41,116 nucleotides of DNA from a candidate division CPR2 bacterium GW2011_GWC2_39_10 (GTDB lineage: Bacteria; Patescibacteriota; CPR2), in NCBI GenBank assembly GCA_000993275.1, contig LBVV01000010.1:1-41116 (forward strand), in the 5' to 3' direction. The notes below the pieces were generated by a model, which saw only the letters and a list, made by a program, of their open reading frames with translations, was not told the origin of the DNA and did not search any database. Position numbers and translations under genes: made by a program. Shown piece by piece: positions 28,283 to 39,173 of the stretch. Position 1 is the stretch's first letter. Every line of letters starts with the position of its first letter.

Positions 28283-31228
28283 ATTTTCAATTATTACTCC
28301 CACATACAACAGGTTTGATTCTGGCTATGTTCAGGAATGTATTGAAACTATTAAAAGGCGGAAAGGGGTCGGTTTTCCTATGAGCATATATTTGTTGATG
28401 ATGGTTCAACGGATGGAACAAAAGAGTTCCTAACGGAATCCCTAAAAAAAGATCCGAATATTAGATACGTTTATCAGGAAAACAAAGGAACGGCTTCGGC
28501 TGTTAGAAATGGTATAGGTAAAGCTTCGGGGGATTTTGTAATTGTGATGGGCGATGACGACTTGCTACCTGAAAATAGCCTTTCTTTAAGGGCGGATTTT
28601 ATTAAAAAAAATCCCGGGATTGATTGGTTTTATGGCAAGGGCGATTGGATTAATGAAAAGGGTGAAAAAATTGCGGTTGAATTTCAAAGTGAATACTTTG
28701 ATAAATTTTTATATGAAAGAATGCTAATTCATAACCGAGTCCATGGGGGCACGCCGACAGTTAAAAGGGGACTATATCAAAAAGTTAGGTGGCCGGAATG
28801 GCTGAAAAGATCAGAGGATTATTTCGTATGGCTTGAGCTGCTTAGGCCGGAGAATAAATTTAAAGTTGGTTTCTTGGGTGAAGTAATTTATGTCTATAGG
28901 TGGCATCAAGATATGCATACTCTGGATTATCTTTATAACTCAGAAAAATTGCAAAAGAAAAAAGAGCTCAATAATCAAATCAAGGGTTTACATCCCGATA
29001 ATTTATTATTTTTTGTAAACGAAATAGAAAAAGTCGAAAAAGAAAAAAATGAAATTTGGCGGGTTTTTCAGGAATCTCAGGAATTAACCCTGATAAAGGA
29101 AAGAGAGAAAGAGAACGAAATTGCCGGTCTGAAAAATGAATTACAAAGAATAACGACTTCTAGGGGCTGGCGCTTCATAGAGAAAATGAGAAAATATTAT
29201 CGTCTTCGTAAAAATCCGATTATTCTAATTAAGCTAATTGTAAAAGGCATTGGTCGAAAAATTATTAATCCGCGATTAAGAAGAATTTTAAATCGACTTA
29301 TTTATAATTATTTGACCAGAAAAATATATTTAAAGAATGAAGAGTGGGGGCATGAAAATCCTCTAATTAGCATTGTTATCCCATTCTATAGTGGTGCCGA
29401 GACTATAGGTGAAACTATCAATAGTGTATTAGGACAAACATTTCAGGATTTTGAATGCTTAATAGTAAATGCTTCAACTCAAGAAAAAAGCGTTAAAAAG
29501 TTAAATGAAATTAAGCATCCAAAAATACAAATTATCCATCAAGAAAATCAGGGGGTCGCCGTAGCTAGAAATACTGGAGTTGCTAAGGCGAGAGGTAAAT
29601 ATGTAATGTGCTTGGACGACGATGACATAATTGACCCAACATATATTGAAAAAGGTTTGTTGGCTTTAGAGTCGGATCCCAATTATGGTATTTTTACGGT
29701 TGACATGGAGGTATTTGGTGAAAGGAGCGGGATTTATCAATTCCCGGATTTTGACCCGTTACTTATTCGTGGTGTTGACAATCCTATTGTAACAGCTGCA
29801 ATTTTTCGAAAAGTTGCTTGGGAACGCACTGGGGGCTATAAACAAGATATTGGTTATGAGGACTGGGAGTATTGGGTTAGTTTAGTAGAAAAAGGTTTTT
29901 GGCCGAAACACATTCCCGAAACCATTTTTCGGTACCGGACGGCCAATAAGTCAAGATTTAAGAAGGATTCAAAGAAACATTATGAAAACATTGACAACCT
30001 AAAAAAGCTGCATCCGCATTTTATTTCTGAAATTAAAAAAATCAAGAGAAAGCGATTATTCAAAAAATATTTAATAACTCAAGATAGCGCACTTGTTAAT
30101 GTTTCTAGGTCTAAGCAATATGCGCCTCGTTCATCAAAAAAGGGCATACTTATCGCTATACCATGGATGACTTTTGGTGGCGCCGAAACTTTAATTTATA
30201 ACTATTGTGGCCAAATTAAAGAGGACTTTGATATTTCTTTTGTAACCGGTCTTGAAAGTAAACATGAGTGGGAATATAAGTTTAAAGAAATTACTTCCAA
30301 TATTTATCATCTTGCAAATTTGTTCGATGACAAGTCTTTGTATTTAGAATTTTTCTCGAATTATATTAAAACCAGAGATATTGATGTTTTACATATTATT
30401 CATAATAATTTTGTTTATGAGTTTTTGCCGGAATTAAAAAAACGGTTTCCCAAATTAAAAATTATTGTTACCTTGTTTAACGATTTTGCAGTTCATTTTA
30501 ATGGGGCTTTAGATTGTAGTAAGTACATTGATGTTTTTACTTCCGATAACAATAAAGTCGTTAAGTCGCTTAAGGAAAAAATACCGAATACAAAAAAAAG
30601 GTTTTATGTTTTTCCCAATGCTACCGATTGCTATGGTGTTTTTAATCCGCAACTATTTAATCGGGAAGAGCAAAGGAAGAGTTTAAATGTTAGCGGGGAT
30701 GATCTGGCGGTTTTCTTTATTGGTCGCCTGTCATCAGAAAAAAAACCTGACACATTTCTGGATGTCGCGGGCAATATTTTGAAGAAAGAGAAAAATATTA
30801 AATTTTTCATGATTGGTGATGGGCCAATGAAAGAAAGTTTACTAAAGAAGATATCTGAAATAAATGATCCCAACCTTACCTATTTAGGTTATCAGTCTCA
30901 GATACCAAAATATTTAAGCGCCGCAGATGTTTTTGTTTTGCCGTCTATTGTCGAGGGTTTTCCATTATCAATTGTCGAGGCAATGTCAATGCGAACAGTT
31001 GTTATTGCTTCGGATGTTGGAGCCATAAGTGACGTTATTGAAAGTGGAAAAGAAGGATTTGTGGTAACTCCGGCATCGGTTGAAGAAATAACCGAGAAAA
31101 TTTTGCTTATCAATAAAGACAAAGAAATAATGGGCGCCATTAGTGATAGAGCCAGGGCCGCTGTTGAAGAAAAATATTCTACTGTTATACTGGGGAATAA
31201 TTACAAGAGATTATACGAGGAAAAATGA
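28275..31228 (+). CDS. Multi-domain glycosyltransferase GT2-GT2-GT4 with apparent frameshift near 28380
   Basis: Frame 1 'MIKFSIITPTYNRFDSGYVQECIETIKRRKG..', then another frame 'YEHIFVDDGSTDGTKEFL..' into the 28544 ORF; second GT2 'ISIVIPFYSGAETIGETINSVLGQTFQDFE'; GT4 C-terminus. Confidence 0.85.
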
Positions 31229-32139
31229 GATATTTATTGGTTGGATCAAATGGGTTTATCGGAAAAAATGTTGCTAAATTGCTTCGAGAAGGCAACGAAG
31301 AAGTTTTTTTGGCCGACAGGGGAAATACTGATAGCGAAAATAATGTCTTTGTTGATTTGTTCGACAAAGAGTCAATTAAAAGGGTTATTTTAAAAGTAAA
31401 GCCCGATGTTGTTCTTAATTTGGCCGGTAGCGTAGAAAACACGGAGAAGGCACTAGGGATAAACCCCGTTTTTACTCGTAATCTTTTAGATGTTATTTTG
31501 GGGCTAAAAAATATGCCAATAAAAAAAATTATCATAACCGGTTCTGCCGGTGAATATGGCGAAGTTGCAGGTGTGGGTCCTGTTAACGAAGATACTCCTC
31601 TTTCCGGGCAAAGTTATTATGCCAAAAGTAAAATTATGGAGACATCGATTGCCAAGGATTATAAAGAAAAGTATAATTTACCAATAAATATTGTGCGTAT
31701 TTTTAATCCGGTAGGTGCCGGAATGCATCCGCGTTTTTTAATCCCTAGTATTCTAAGACAAATAGAGGCAGTAAATCGAGATGAGAAAAATTATATAGAA
31801 ATCAGTCGCCTTGATTCCGCCAGGGATTATATTAATATAAGAGATATCGCAAGGGCTATTATACTTATTGCTCAAAAGAAAAAAACTAAGTATTGTGTTT
31901 ATAATTTAGGCTCGGGCGTTGCAACCTCTAATGGGGAATTAATAAGGCAGTCACTTCAATTGGAAAGCAGCAAGAAGAACATCGAGGTTAGACAAACAAG
32001 CGAAAATTCAGAAAACAGAGTTGCCGACCAGGCAGATATGTTTAGGCTCAAAAGCGAGTTTAGTTGGAATCCCGAAATTAGTTTAGAAGAAACCATAAAG
32101 GAGATTATCAGTGATCAAGCAAAACAGACACAAAATTAA
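31225..32139 (+). CDS. NAD-dependent epimerase/dehydratase (GDP-6-deoxy-mannose reductase-like)
   Basis: 'YLLVGSNGFIGKNVAKLL', 'SYYAKSKIMET', 'RDYINIRDIARAI'. Confidence 0.85.
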   Translation: MRYLLVGSNGFIGKNVAKLLREGNEEVFLADRGNTDSENNVFVDLFDKESIKRVILKVKPDVVLNLAGSVENTEKALGINPVFTRNLLDVILGLKNMPIKKIIITGSAGEYGEVAGVGPVNEDTPLSGQSYYAKSKIMETSIAKDYKEKYNLPINIVRIFNPVGAGMHPRFLIPSILRQIEAVNRDEKNYIEISRLDSARDYINIRDIARAIILIAQKKKTKYCVYNLGSGVATSNGELIRQSLQLESSKKNIEVRQTSENSENRVADQADMFRLKSEFSWNPEISLEETIKEIISDQAKQTQN

Positions 32140-33589
32140 CCTACTTATTGTCGGTGCCGGTGAGGCTGGCCGATTAATCTCTGGCAATATTATAAAAGAC
32201 TCTGACTCCTCTCTAAAAGTGGTGGGCTTTATTGATGATGATTCTAAAAAGATTGGGAAAAAAATAAACGGGGTTCCCGTTTTAGGTAAAGTTGAGGACT
32301 TAAAAAAGGTTGTTGATGATAATAACGTAAAAGAAATACTTATTGCTATTCCCTCAGGCAGAGGCGCGTCTATACGAAATATTGTAGAAAATTCTATTGA
32401 ACTTGGGATTGTATATAAAATTCTTCCACGGAAATCGGAAGTTTTACTGCAGGACTTTGATAAAGATTATATCAAATATATCCGTAGGGTAGAGCCGGAG
32501 GATTTATTGGGCGGAACAATTTCGAAATCCGATCAGACGGAGGTGGAAAAATATGTGCAGGGGAAAACAATTTTAGTTACGGGAGCTGCCGGTTCCATAG
32601 GGTCGGAGCTTAGCCGTCAGCTTTCGGCTTATGACCCGAAAAAGATAATTTTTTATGATTGGTGGGAAAACGGTATGTTTGAACTTCAGAATCACCTAGT
32701 CAAAAATTATCCCAAACTGGATGCGGAGTTTATTATTGGCGACATTAAAGACAGAAAGAAGATTAATGCAGTTTTTGCATGTTTCAAGCCGGATTCGGTT
32801 TTTCACGCTGCCGCTTACAAACATGTGCCTCTTATGGAGATAAATGCTGTTGAGGCTATCAAAAATAATATCTTTGGAACTAAAAATGTGGCCGAACTTT
32901 CCATTAAACATGGTGTGAAAAAATTTGTGATGGTTTCAACTGATAAGGCCGTTAATCCTACCAATATAATGGGCGCCACTAAAAGAGCAGCAGAAAAAAT
33001 TACTCATATATTTGGCGAAAGCCAACAGCACACCGTTTTTTGCGCTGTAAGATTCGGCAATGTTATTAATAGTAACGGCAGCGCTATCCCAATTTTTGAA
33101 CAGCAAATCGAAGCCGGCGGGCCGGTTACAGTTACTCATCCGGAAATGACCAGATATTTTATGACCATTCCGGAAGCGGTTCATCTGATTTTGCAAGCAT
33201 GGGTTATGGGAGAAAACAACGATCTCTTTGTGTTGGACATGGGAGAGCCAATCAAGATTTACGATCTGGCTCGGTTACTTATTGCCCTAAGGGGATATAT
33301 TCCAGACGAAGAAATTGCTATTAAATTTATTGGTCTACGACCAGGGGAAAAGCTTTATGAAGAGATTTTGGTGGATGACGAGTCAACTTCTTCTACTAGA
33401 GTGGAGAAAATATTTAAGACCAAGAATTATCTAGATTTCAATAAGCTTGCATTTTTAACTAACCTTTCTTTGCTGGATGAATTGTCAGAGGAAGATGAGT
33501 TAAGCACAAAGGAAATTAAGAGCATGTTAAAAAAAATGGTATCAACTTATGCCCCAAGAGAAGACAAGTATGTCTGTGAAGTTAATTAA
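32111..33589 (+). CDS. CapD/FlaA1-family nucleoside-diphosphate-sugar dehydratase/epimerase
   Basis: 'ILVTGAAGSIGSELSRQL', 'FHAAAYKHVPLME', 'FVMVSTDKAVNPTNIMGATKRAAE'. Confidence 0.93.
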   Translation: MIKQNRHKINLLIVGAGEAGRLISGNIIKDSDSSLKVVGFIDDDSKKIGKKINGVPVLGKVEDLKKVVDDNNVKEILIAIPSGRGASIRNIVENSIELGIVYKILPRKSEVLLQDFDKDYIKYIRRVEPEDLLGGTISKSDQTEVEKYVQGKTILVTGAAGSIGSELSRQLSAYDPKKIIFYDWWENGMFELQNHLVKNYPKLDAEFIIGDIKDRKKINAVFACFKPDSVFHAAAYKHVPLMEINAVEAIKNNIFGTKNVAELSIKHGVKKFVMVSTDKAVNPTNIMGATKRAAEKITHIFGESQQHTVFCAVRFGNVINSNGSAIPIFEQQIEAGGPVTVTHPEMTRYFMTIPEAVHLILQAWVMGENNDLFVLDMGEPIKIYDLARLLIALRGYIPDEEIAIKFIGLRPGEKLYEEILVDDESTSSTRVEKIFKTKNYLDFNKLAFLTNLSLLDELSEEDELSTKEIKSMLKKMVSTYAPREDKYVCEVN

Positions 33590-34457
33590 AGTATGCGGTA
33601 TAGACATTGGCTGCTATACACCTGGTAGGCTTAGGGGGGAAATTGCGACCCCTCTAAGGGATGATTCTCAAAAATTTGTCGCTAAGATCAATAGCGAGTT
33701 TCTTTTAAGAAGCATAAAGGATTCGGAGTTTAGGGCGGTTTTAAGTAAGGCCCAAATCGCCGTTCCGGATGGGATGGGTGTTTTGTGGGCGGCGAAGTTT
33801 CTATCAATTCCAGTCTCTGAAAATAAGCCGATACGAATTATTCAGTCTGTTTGGCAGATGGTTTATAGCGGAGTGAGTTTAATTTTTTATCCTAAATATG
33901 TCAAAACCGTAATTCCAGAAAGAGTGGGCGGGGTTGATTTAATGCTTAGTATGCTTAAAACTTGCGCTAAAGAAAAAAAGAAAGTGTTTTTTCTGGGTGG
34001 AAGTAAAGGGGTAGCGGGCAAGGTAAAGGAAATAACTGAAGCTGAAATTGAAGGCTTAAATATTGCTGGTACATACGACGGCAAGGCAGAAAATGTAAGT
34101 GAAATAGTAAAAGTTGTGAATAATTCAAAGGCGGAGGTTTTGTTTGTGGCATTTGGTTCGCCTAAGCAGGAGTTTTGGATTCGGGATAATTTATCAAAAT
34201 TAAAGACCGTTAAGGTGGCAGTTGGAGAGGGTGGTTCGCTAGAATTTATTGCCGGCAATTTTAAAAGGGCGCCGAAATGGATGCAAAAATTGGGGTTAGA
34301 ATGGTTGTGGCGGTTATTTATGAACAAAAGTAAGTCCGATACCGGCTCCAGGCTTAAAAGAATTTGGCGGGCAGTACCGGTTTTTATTTATACAGTTGTC
34401 AAATATAAAATTAAAAATGGGCAGACAATTAATGAAAACAAAAAAGTACAAATTTAA
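33570..34457 (+). CDS. WecG/TagA/CpsF-family glycosyltransferase (GT26)
   Basis: 'IAVPDGMGVLWAAKFL', 'FFLGGSKGVAGKV', 'FVAFGSPKQEFWI'. Confidence 0.92.
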   Translation: MSVKLIKVCGIDIGCYTPGRLRGEIATPLRDDSQKFVAKINSEFLLRSIKDSEFRAVLSKAQIAVPDGMGVLWAAKFLSIPVSENKPIRIIQSVWQMVYSGVSLIFYPKYVKTVIPERVGGVDLMLSMLKTCAKEKKKVFFLGGSKGVAGKVKEITEAEIEGLNIAGTYDGKAENVSEIVKVVNNSKAEVLFVAFGSPKQEFWIRDNLSKLKTVKVAVGEGGSLEFIAGNFKRAPKWMQKLGLEWLWRLFMNKSKSDTGSRLKRIWRAVPVFIYTVVKYKIKNGQTINENKKVQI

Positions 34458-34857
34458 TATTATTGATTTAATCCTTGGTTCAATAATCATTTTATTTTTG
34501 GCCGTCATGGTTATTGGGAAGTTAGTGCCGAAAGAAGCAGATAGCGGTAAGTCGGTTTTAGTTACGGTCAGAATTCCTTATACAGATTCTTCGTCCGTTA
34601 TTTATAATGAAGCGCGTAAGCTTGGAGATGTTTATTTTAACAGTACCCTAAAACCTGTTCGAGCTATGAAGGTGGAAAAATCAGTTGATAAATCAAGCCA
34701 TCTGGAGGTTTTAGATATAACGATTATGGGAAGTGGTAGGATCGAAAATGATCGAATAGTTTTTAACGGCACCCGTATTTTAATTGGTCAAAAAGCGGAA
34801 ATTCATGCAAATTATTTTGCCCAAGGTGTAATTAGCAATGTTCAATATGAAAATTAA
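34396..34857 (+). CDS. DUF4330-like protein
   Basis: 'KFNIIDLILGSIIILFLAVMVIGKL' plus conserved short beta domain; likely starts at 34432 (MKTKKYKFN). Confidence 0.7.
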   Translation: MSNIKLKMGRQLMKTKKYKFNIIDLILGSIIILFLAVMVIGKLVPKEADSGKSVLVTVRIPYTDSSSVIYNEARKLGDVYFNSTLKPVRAMKVEKSVDKSSHLEVLDITIMGSGRIENDRIVFNGTRILIGQKAEIHANYFAQGVISNVQYEN

Positions 34858-36148
34858 AGAAACATTTAATAGCTCTTTTAGCGGATTTTTTTTAAGACTT
34901 TTATTCGCGGGCGATTATCGAATTTACTTAGACCAAACTTTTTTTGGTAGTCTTTTAGGAAAAATTTGCTCACCCTTTGTTAGCGAGATTGCACTTCTTT
35001 TTGCCGTCATTTTATTTTGGTATGAAGGTTTTTTGGGGCATTATTTCCCTTTTTTAAATCTTTTTCCGGTTGCTTCAATTTTACTCATCTTGTCTGTTAT
35101 TTTTGCCGACAAAAGTAAAATTTTACTTAAAAAATACCATATTTGGTATCTCTTTTTTTTACTATTTAGCGGCATCTCCGGCTTAATGGCCGCTACCAGA
35201 GGGATAAATTACTTGCTGGTTGCTAATGGTTTTTTTCTATTTGCTCAGTTTGGTATTGCCATGATTGCCGCACAAGGAGTAAAAAATAAGAAGAAAATCC
35301 TGGCTTATTTAGTTTTTTTAAGCTTGCCATTTGTTTTAATGGGTATATTTCAGGCCCTTAGTCGCATGAAGACGGCATCAACATGGTTATCTCCCGGAGA
35401 AACGGGAATAGAGACCAGAGCCTTTAGTTTTTTTGGAAGTCCAAACGTAATGGGACTAGCGGCTGCCGTCATATTTTTGCTTTCAATATTTTTATATTTG
35501 GAAAATAGAAAGAAATTTCATTTGCTAATCATAGCCGTTTTAAACTTATTGGCGGTCTTTTTTAGTTTTTCCAGAACCGCCTGGCTGGGTCTTTTTACTG
35601 CTCTTTTTTTGGCTGCAATTATTAGGAGACGGTTTTTAATATATACTTTATTATTAGCCCCGATATTACTAATTATTCCTCAAATAAAAGATAGAGTTAC
35701 AAGGGTTTTTATGCCGAGTTATTTACATGATGCAACGTTAGATGGAAGATTGTGGGCAATGATCAACGGATTTTACATCGCTAAAAAACACATTATATTT
35801 GGTACCGGACCGGGTACTTATGGGGGTCAGTTAGCCATTGGTCAAGCGAGCCCCGTTTATTTAGAAGGCGTTCAAAATGGTTATACGGCGCTTTATTATG
35901 CCGACAATCAATTTTTAGAAATTCTAGTTCAGGTTGGAATTCTTGGGCTTCTCGCGTTTTTTGGTTTTTTGCTTGCAATTTTTGTTAACTTATGGGGAAA
36001 TATAAGGAGACAAAATAATATTTATTTAGGAGCTTTAAGTATATTTGTGTGTTTTTTGGTGGGAGCAATATTTTCGAATGTTTTGGAATTTGGTGCAGTT
36101 TCGGTGCCGGTGGCCATCATTTTAGGGAGCGCGCTCGATGAAAGCTAA
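34838..36148 (+). CDS. O-antigen ligase/polymerase-like membrane protein
   Basis: Multiple TMs; 'FSFSRTAWLGLFTALFLAAI'; 'FGTGPGTYGG'. Confidence 0.85.
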   Translation: MFNMKIKETFNSSFSGFFLRLLFAGDYRIYLDQTFFGSLLGKICSPFVSEIALLFAVILFWYEGFLGHYFPFLNLFPVASILLILSVIFADKSKILLKKYHIWYLFFLLFSGISGLMAATRGINYLLVANGFFLFAQFGIAMIAAQGVKNKKKILAYLVFLSLPFVLMGIFQALSRMKTASTWLSPGETGIETRAFSFFGSPNVMGLAAAVIFLLSIFLYLENRKKFHLLIIAVLNLLAVFFSFSRTAWLGLFTALFLAAIIRRRFLIYTLLLAPILLIIPQIKDRVTRVFMPSYLHDATLDGRLWAMINGFYIAKKHIIFGTGPGTYGGQLAIGQASPVYLEGVQNGYTALYYADNQFLEILVQVGILGLLAFFGFLLAIFVNLWGNIRRQNNIYLGALSIFVCFLVGAIFSNVLEFGAVSVPVAIILGSALDES

Positions 36149-37232
36149 AAAAGTTGGCATAATTTATAGCGGGGGGAAGTATTGGGGTGGAGTCGAGACT
36201 TATTTAAGTCTTCTTTTTGATCTTTATGACAAGGAAAAAGTGGAGCTTTGCCTAATTTCGCTTGGAAATTGGGAATTGTCAAAAAAATTACAAGAAAAAG
36301 AAGGTAAAGTTTTTGTGCTTTCCGGGAAGCGAATGCGGCTAAAAACTTTCGCCGAAATTACGCAACTTATCAAAAAAGAAAAAATCGATTTATTGGTATC
36401 GCAAGGGGTGGTTGCTAACTTTTATGCAAGGCTGTCTGCTTTTTTTTCTGGGGTGCCAAATTTAGTAACCGTTCATAGCGAGCTCGCCCAAGATTATAAT
36501 AATGTATTTATAAAATACGCATATCTCTTTAGCGATATAGCTTTCAGTCCAATAACTAAAAAATATATTACCGTGTCGCACTTTTTAAAAAATAATCTTA
36601 CAAAAAGAGGCATAAATAAGAAGAAAATTGATGTTATATATAACGGTGTCCAACTCTCGGGTCAAAAAGAAGACTTTCACTCGCCTAAACATGATAAAAT
36701 TGTTATAGGTTCAATTGGCCGGCTTCATAAAGTAAAAGGGTACGATAATCTAATTGAAGCCGCTAATATCTTGGAGGATAAAAACCCGAATTTTAGGATT
36801 GTTATTTGGGGAGACGGACCGGAAAAAGAAAATTTAAATAAAAAAATAAAAGATTTTGAGATTGATCATCATGTTGAGCTTGCAGGTTTTGAGCCGGATT
36901 TAAATAAAATTCTTTCCCGGGTAGATGTCTATATTCAGCCGTCTTTGTCTGAAGGGTTCGGTTTAACTGTGGTTGAAGCAATGCTGGCGGGTAGGCCGGT
37001 TATTGTAACGCCTGCAGGTGCCTTAAAGGAAATTGTAAATAATGGCATTACCGGAATAATTTCTAAAAGTACCGAGCCAAAAGACTTGGCGGATTCGATT
37101 CTTAAAATGCTAGAAGACAAGGAACTAGGAAAGGAATTATCGGTTTGTGCCAGAAACTACGCTGTAAGGGAATTTGATCCGGAAAAGTGGGCTAATAAGA
37201 CGATTAAAGCATATCTGGAGGTAACAAAATGA
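36138..37232 (+). CDS. GT4-family glycosyltransferase
   Basis: 'VIGSIGRLHKVKGYDNLIEA', 'PSLSEGFGLTVVEAMLAGRPVI'. Confidence 0.92.
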   Translation: MKAKKVGIIYSGGKYWGGVETYLSLLFDLYDKEKVELCLISLGNWELSKKLQEKEGKVFVLSGKRMRLKTFAEITQLIKKEKIDLLVSQGVVANFYARLSAFFSGVPNLVTVHSELAQDYNNVFIKYAYLFSDIAFSPITKKYITVSHFLKNNLTKRGINKKKIDVIYNGVQLSGQKEDFHSPKHDKIVIGSIGRLHKVKGYDNLIEAANILEDKNPNFRIVIWGDGPEKENLNKKIKDFEIDHHVELAGFEPDLNKILSRVDVYIQPSLSEGFGLTVVEAMLAGRPVIVTPAGALKEIVNNGITGIISKSTEPKDLADSILKMLEDKELGKELSVCARNYAVREFDPEKWANKTIKAYLEVTK

Positions 37233-38287
37233 ATATTACGCATGTTATTTTTTACCCGGGTCAGGGGGGTGCGGAACAATATATCTATTTGCAGACCAAG
37301 CATGCATTAAAAAATTGCCATCATGTAAATTTTGTACTGGGAAATGACGGGCCATTAGCCGCTAGAATAGAAGAGCTGGGCTGTCCTATTGACTATGTCA
37401 AAATGAGGTCGCCATTTGACTTAAGAGCTATCTTGGAGCTTAAAAAAATATTTCGAGAGACAAATACGGAAGTTGTTCATACCCATTTTTTACGGGAAAA
37501 CTTTTTAGTGATTGTCGCTTGTCTATTTAGCAAAAAGAAGGTCTTTTCAACCGTGCATCGAATAGAAAAGAAAAATTTTATTCAAGAAAAGTTCAATAAA
37601 GGTTACAGTTTATTTTTAAACAAATTTATAGCTGTCTCCCCACTAGCCAAAGATCTTTTGTTAAAGGAAGGGATAAATGAGAAAAAAATAGAGTTAATAC
37701 CAAATGGAGTAGAGATTGAACCCTTTTCTTCCGAAGAAGTTTTAAAGGAGTTAAAGATTGATAAAGATAGGAAAGTAATATCTTATGTGGGGCGGATGAC
37801 GCACGAAAAGGGGCACGATATGCTGCTCAAAGCATTTAGTCGGCTGAAATTTAATAATGTTGTTCTTGTTTTGGTTGGAGACGGTGATCTTAGAAAAAAT
37901 ATCGAAAATGATATTAAAAAACTAAAATTAGAAGGTAGGGTAATTTTGACCGGCAACAGGGATAAGGGGTATGAAATTATCGGGTCTTCGGATCTTTATG
38001 TTCAGCCGTCAAAATTAGAGAATATGCCTTTAAGCGTAGAGGAGGCAATGCTTCTTGGAATACCAATTGTGGCTTCCAAAATAGCTGCACATGAGTTACT
38101 GTTGGAAGATGAGCGCTATGGGACTTTATTTACTGGCGAAGATGATTTGGTAGAAAAAATTACCTTTTGTCTTTTAAATCAAAAATTTGTATTAGAAAAG
38201 GTAAAGAAGGCTAAAGAGTATGCGGAAAATAATTTAACGGCAGAAAAAATGGGGCAAAAGACTTTGAGATTATATGAAACAGCTTAA
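37229..38287 (+). CDS. GT4-family glycosyltransferase
   Basis: 'VISYVGRMTHEKGHDMLLKAF', 'PSKLENMPLSVEEAMLLGIPIV'. Confidence 0.92.
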   Translation: MNITHVIFYPGQGGAEQYIYLQTKHALKNCHHVNFVLGNDGPLAARIEELGCPIDYVKMRSPFDLRAILELKKIFRETNTEVVHTHFLRENFLVIVACLFSKKKVFSTVHRIEKKNFIQEKFNKGYSLFLNKFIAVSPLAKDLLLKEGINEKKIELIPNGVEIEPFSSEEVLKELKIDKDRKVISYVGRMTHEKGHDMLLKAFSRLKFNNVVLVLVGDGDLRKNIENDIKKLKLEGRVILTGNRDKGYEIIGSSDLYVQPSKLENMPLSVEEAMLLGIPIVASKIAAHELLLEDERYGTLFTGEDDLVEKITFCLLNQKFVLEKVKKAKEYAENNLTAEKMGQKTLRLYETA

Positions 38288-38747
38288 GTTAAAAAATTTA
38301 CGGAGGGATACTAGGATAGCTGTTTTATTGGTTTTTTTCTTATTTTTGGTATTACTTATAAGGGCAAATGCGGTATTGTCATTTACTAAAATCTTTTTAG
38401 AGCTACGGACAATTGACGGTGCTTTTACGATTGTTTATAAAGACGGAGAATCTGAATATAAGACGTCACTTGATGAGACTAGTTGTGATTTCTCCTCGTC
38501 AAAAAACTTGAACTATATTGACAGTAAGCGGCTGGCTTTTGTTCTTGCCGGTGAAGAATTTAATTATGAAAAAAGCGTTCATACAAAAGAGAATCCAACG
38601 GAATATTATTTGAAGGTAGAAAAAGACAACGAAATTTATGAATATTATTATACACCGGATAAATTGCCTCGTAATTTAGCAATAATTTCTGAAATTATGC
38701 TGTCGCCATGGCAAAAAGAACTAAAAAAATATAACTTTCAAGTCTAA
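38274..38747 (+). CDS. Hypothetical membrane-anchored protein
   Basis: 157-aa ORF with one N-terminal TM, overlapping the preceding GT stop. Confidence 0.6.
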   Translation: MKQLKLKNLRRDTRIAVLLVFFLFLVLLIRANAVLSFTKIFLELRTIDGAFTIVYKDGESEYKTSLDETSCDFSSSKNLNYIDSKRLAFVLAGEEFNYEKSVHTKENPTEYYLKVEKDNEIYEYYYTPDKLPRNLAIISEIMLSPWQKELKKYNFQV

Positions 38748-38770
38748 ACATAATAAAATATTTGTTTACA

Positions 38771-38858
38771 ACTCTTGCGTCTTTGCGAGCGGAGCGAAGC
38801 AATCTCCCTATATTTGAAATGAGATTGCCGCACTCCTTCCAGTCGTTCGCAATGACGA
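38771..38858 (+). repeat. Dispersed REP/MITE-like palindromic element, copy 2
   Basis: Same block order as 17609-17704. Confidence 0.8.
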
Positions 38859-38883
38859 TCGTGGACAATTACATAAAAAAGTC

Positions 38884-38912
38884 TTTACAATGTGTGCTTT
38901 TTTTGGTAAATT
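38884..38912 (+). promoter_or_regulatory. Candidate promoter for 23S transcription unit
   Basis: TTTACA - 17 nt - TAAATT, the last strong match before 23S. Confidence 0.4.
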
Positions 38913-38965
38913 TATTTATGCATTAAAAAGTCTAAAAGTTTATGAGGAATTTTCTCACAACTAAA

Positions 38966-39031
38966 GGAGCGGCAAATTAGATAAAGGTTATACCTCTTTC
39001 TTACAGTGGCCGCTCTAGAAGCGGCTTTTTT
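38966..39031 (+). terminator. Terminator/attenuator-like structure ahead of 23S
   Basis: gccgct-ctaga-agcggc + T6 (39009-39031); upstream 'ggagcggc' (38966-38973) can pair with the same 'gccgctct'. Confidence 0.6.
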
Positions 39032-39173
39032 AATGCTTGCCCGCTCGAAGCCTTAAAAGGCGAAGACGGGTCAATCGAACCTTGATAACTAAAGAACAGA
39101 ATGCATCTAAACTAAAATTGCAATTTTAAATATGGTCAGTATTTGAGTGACTTTAAATACTGGTCTTTCAAAA

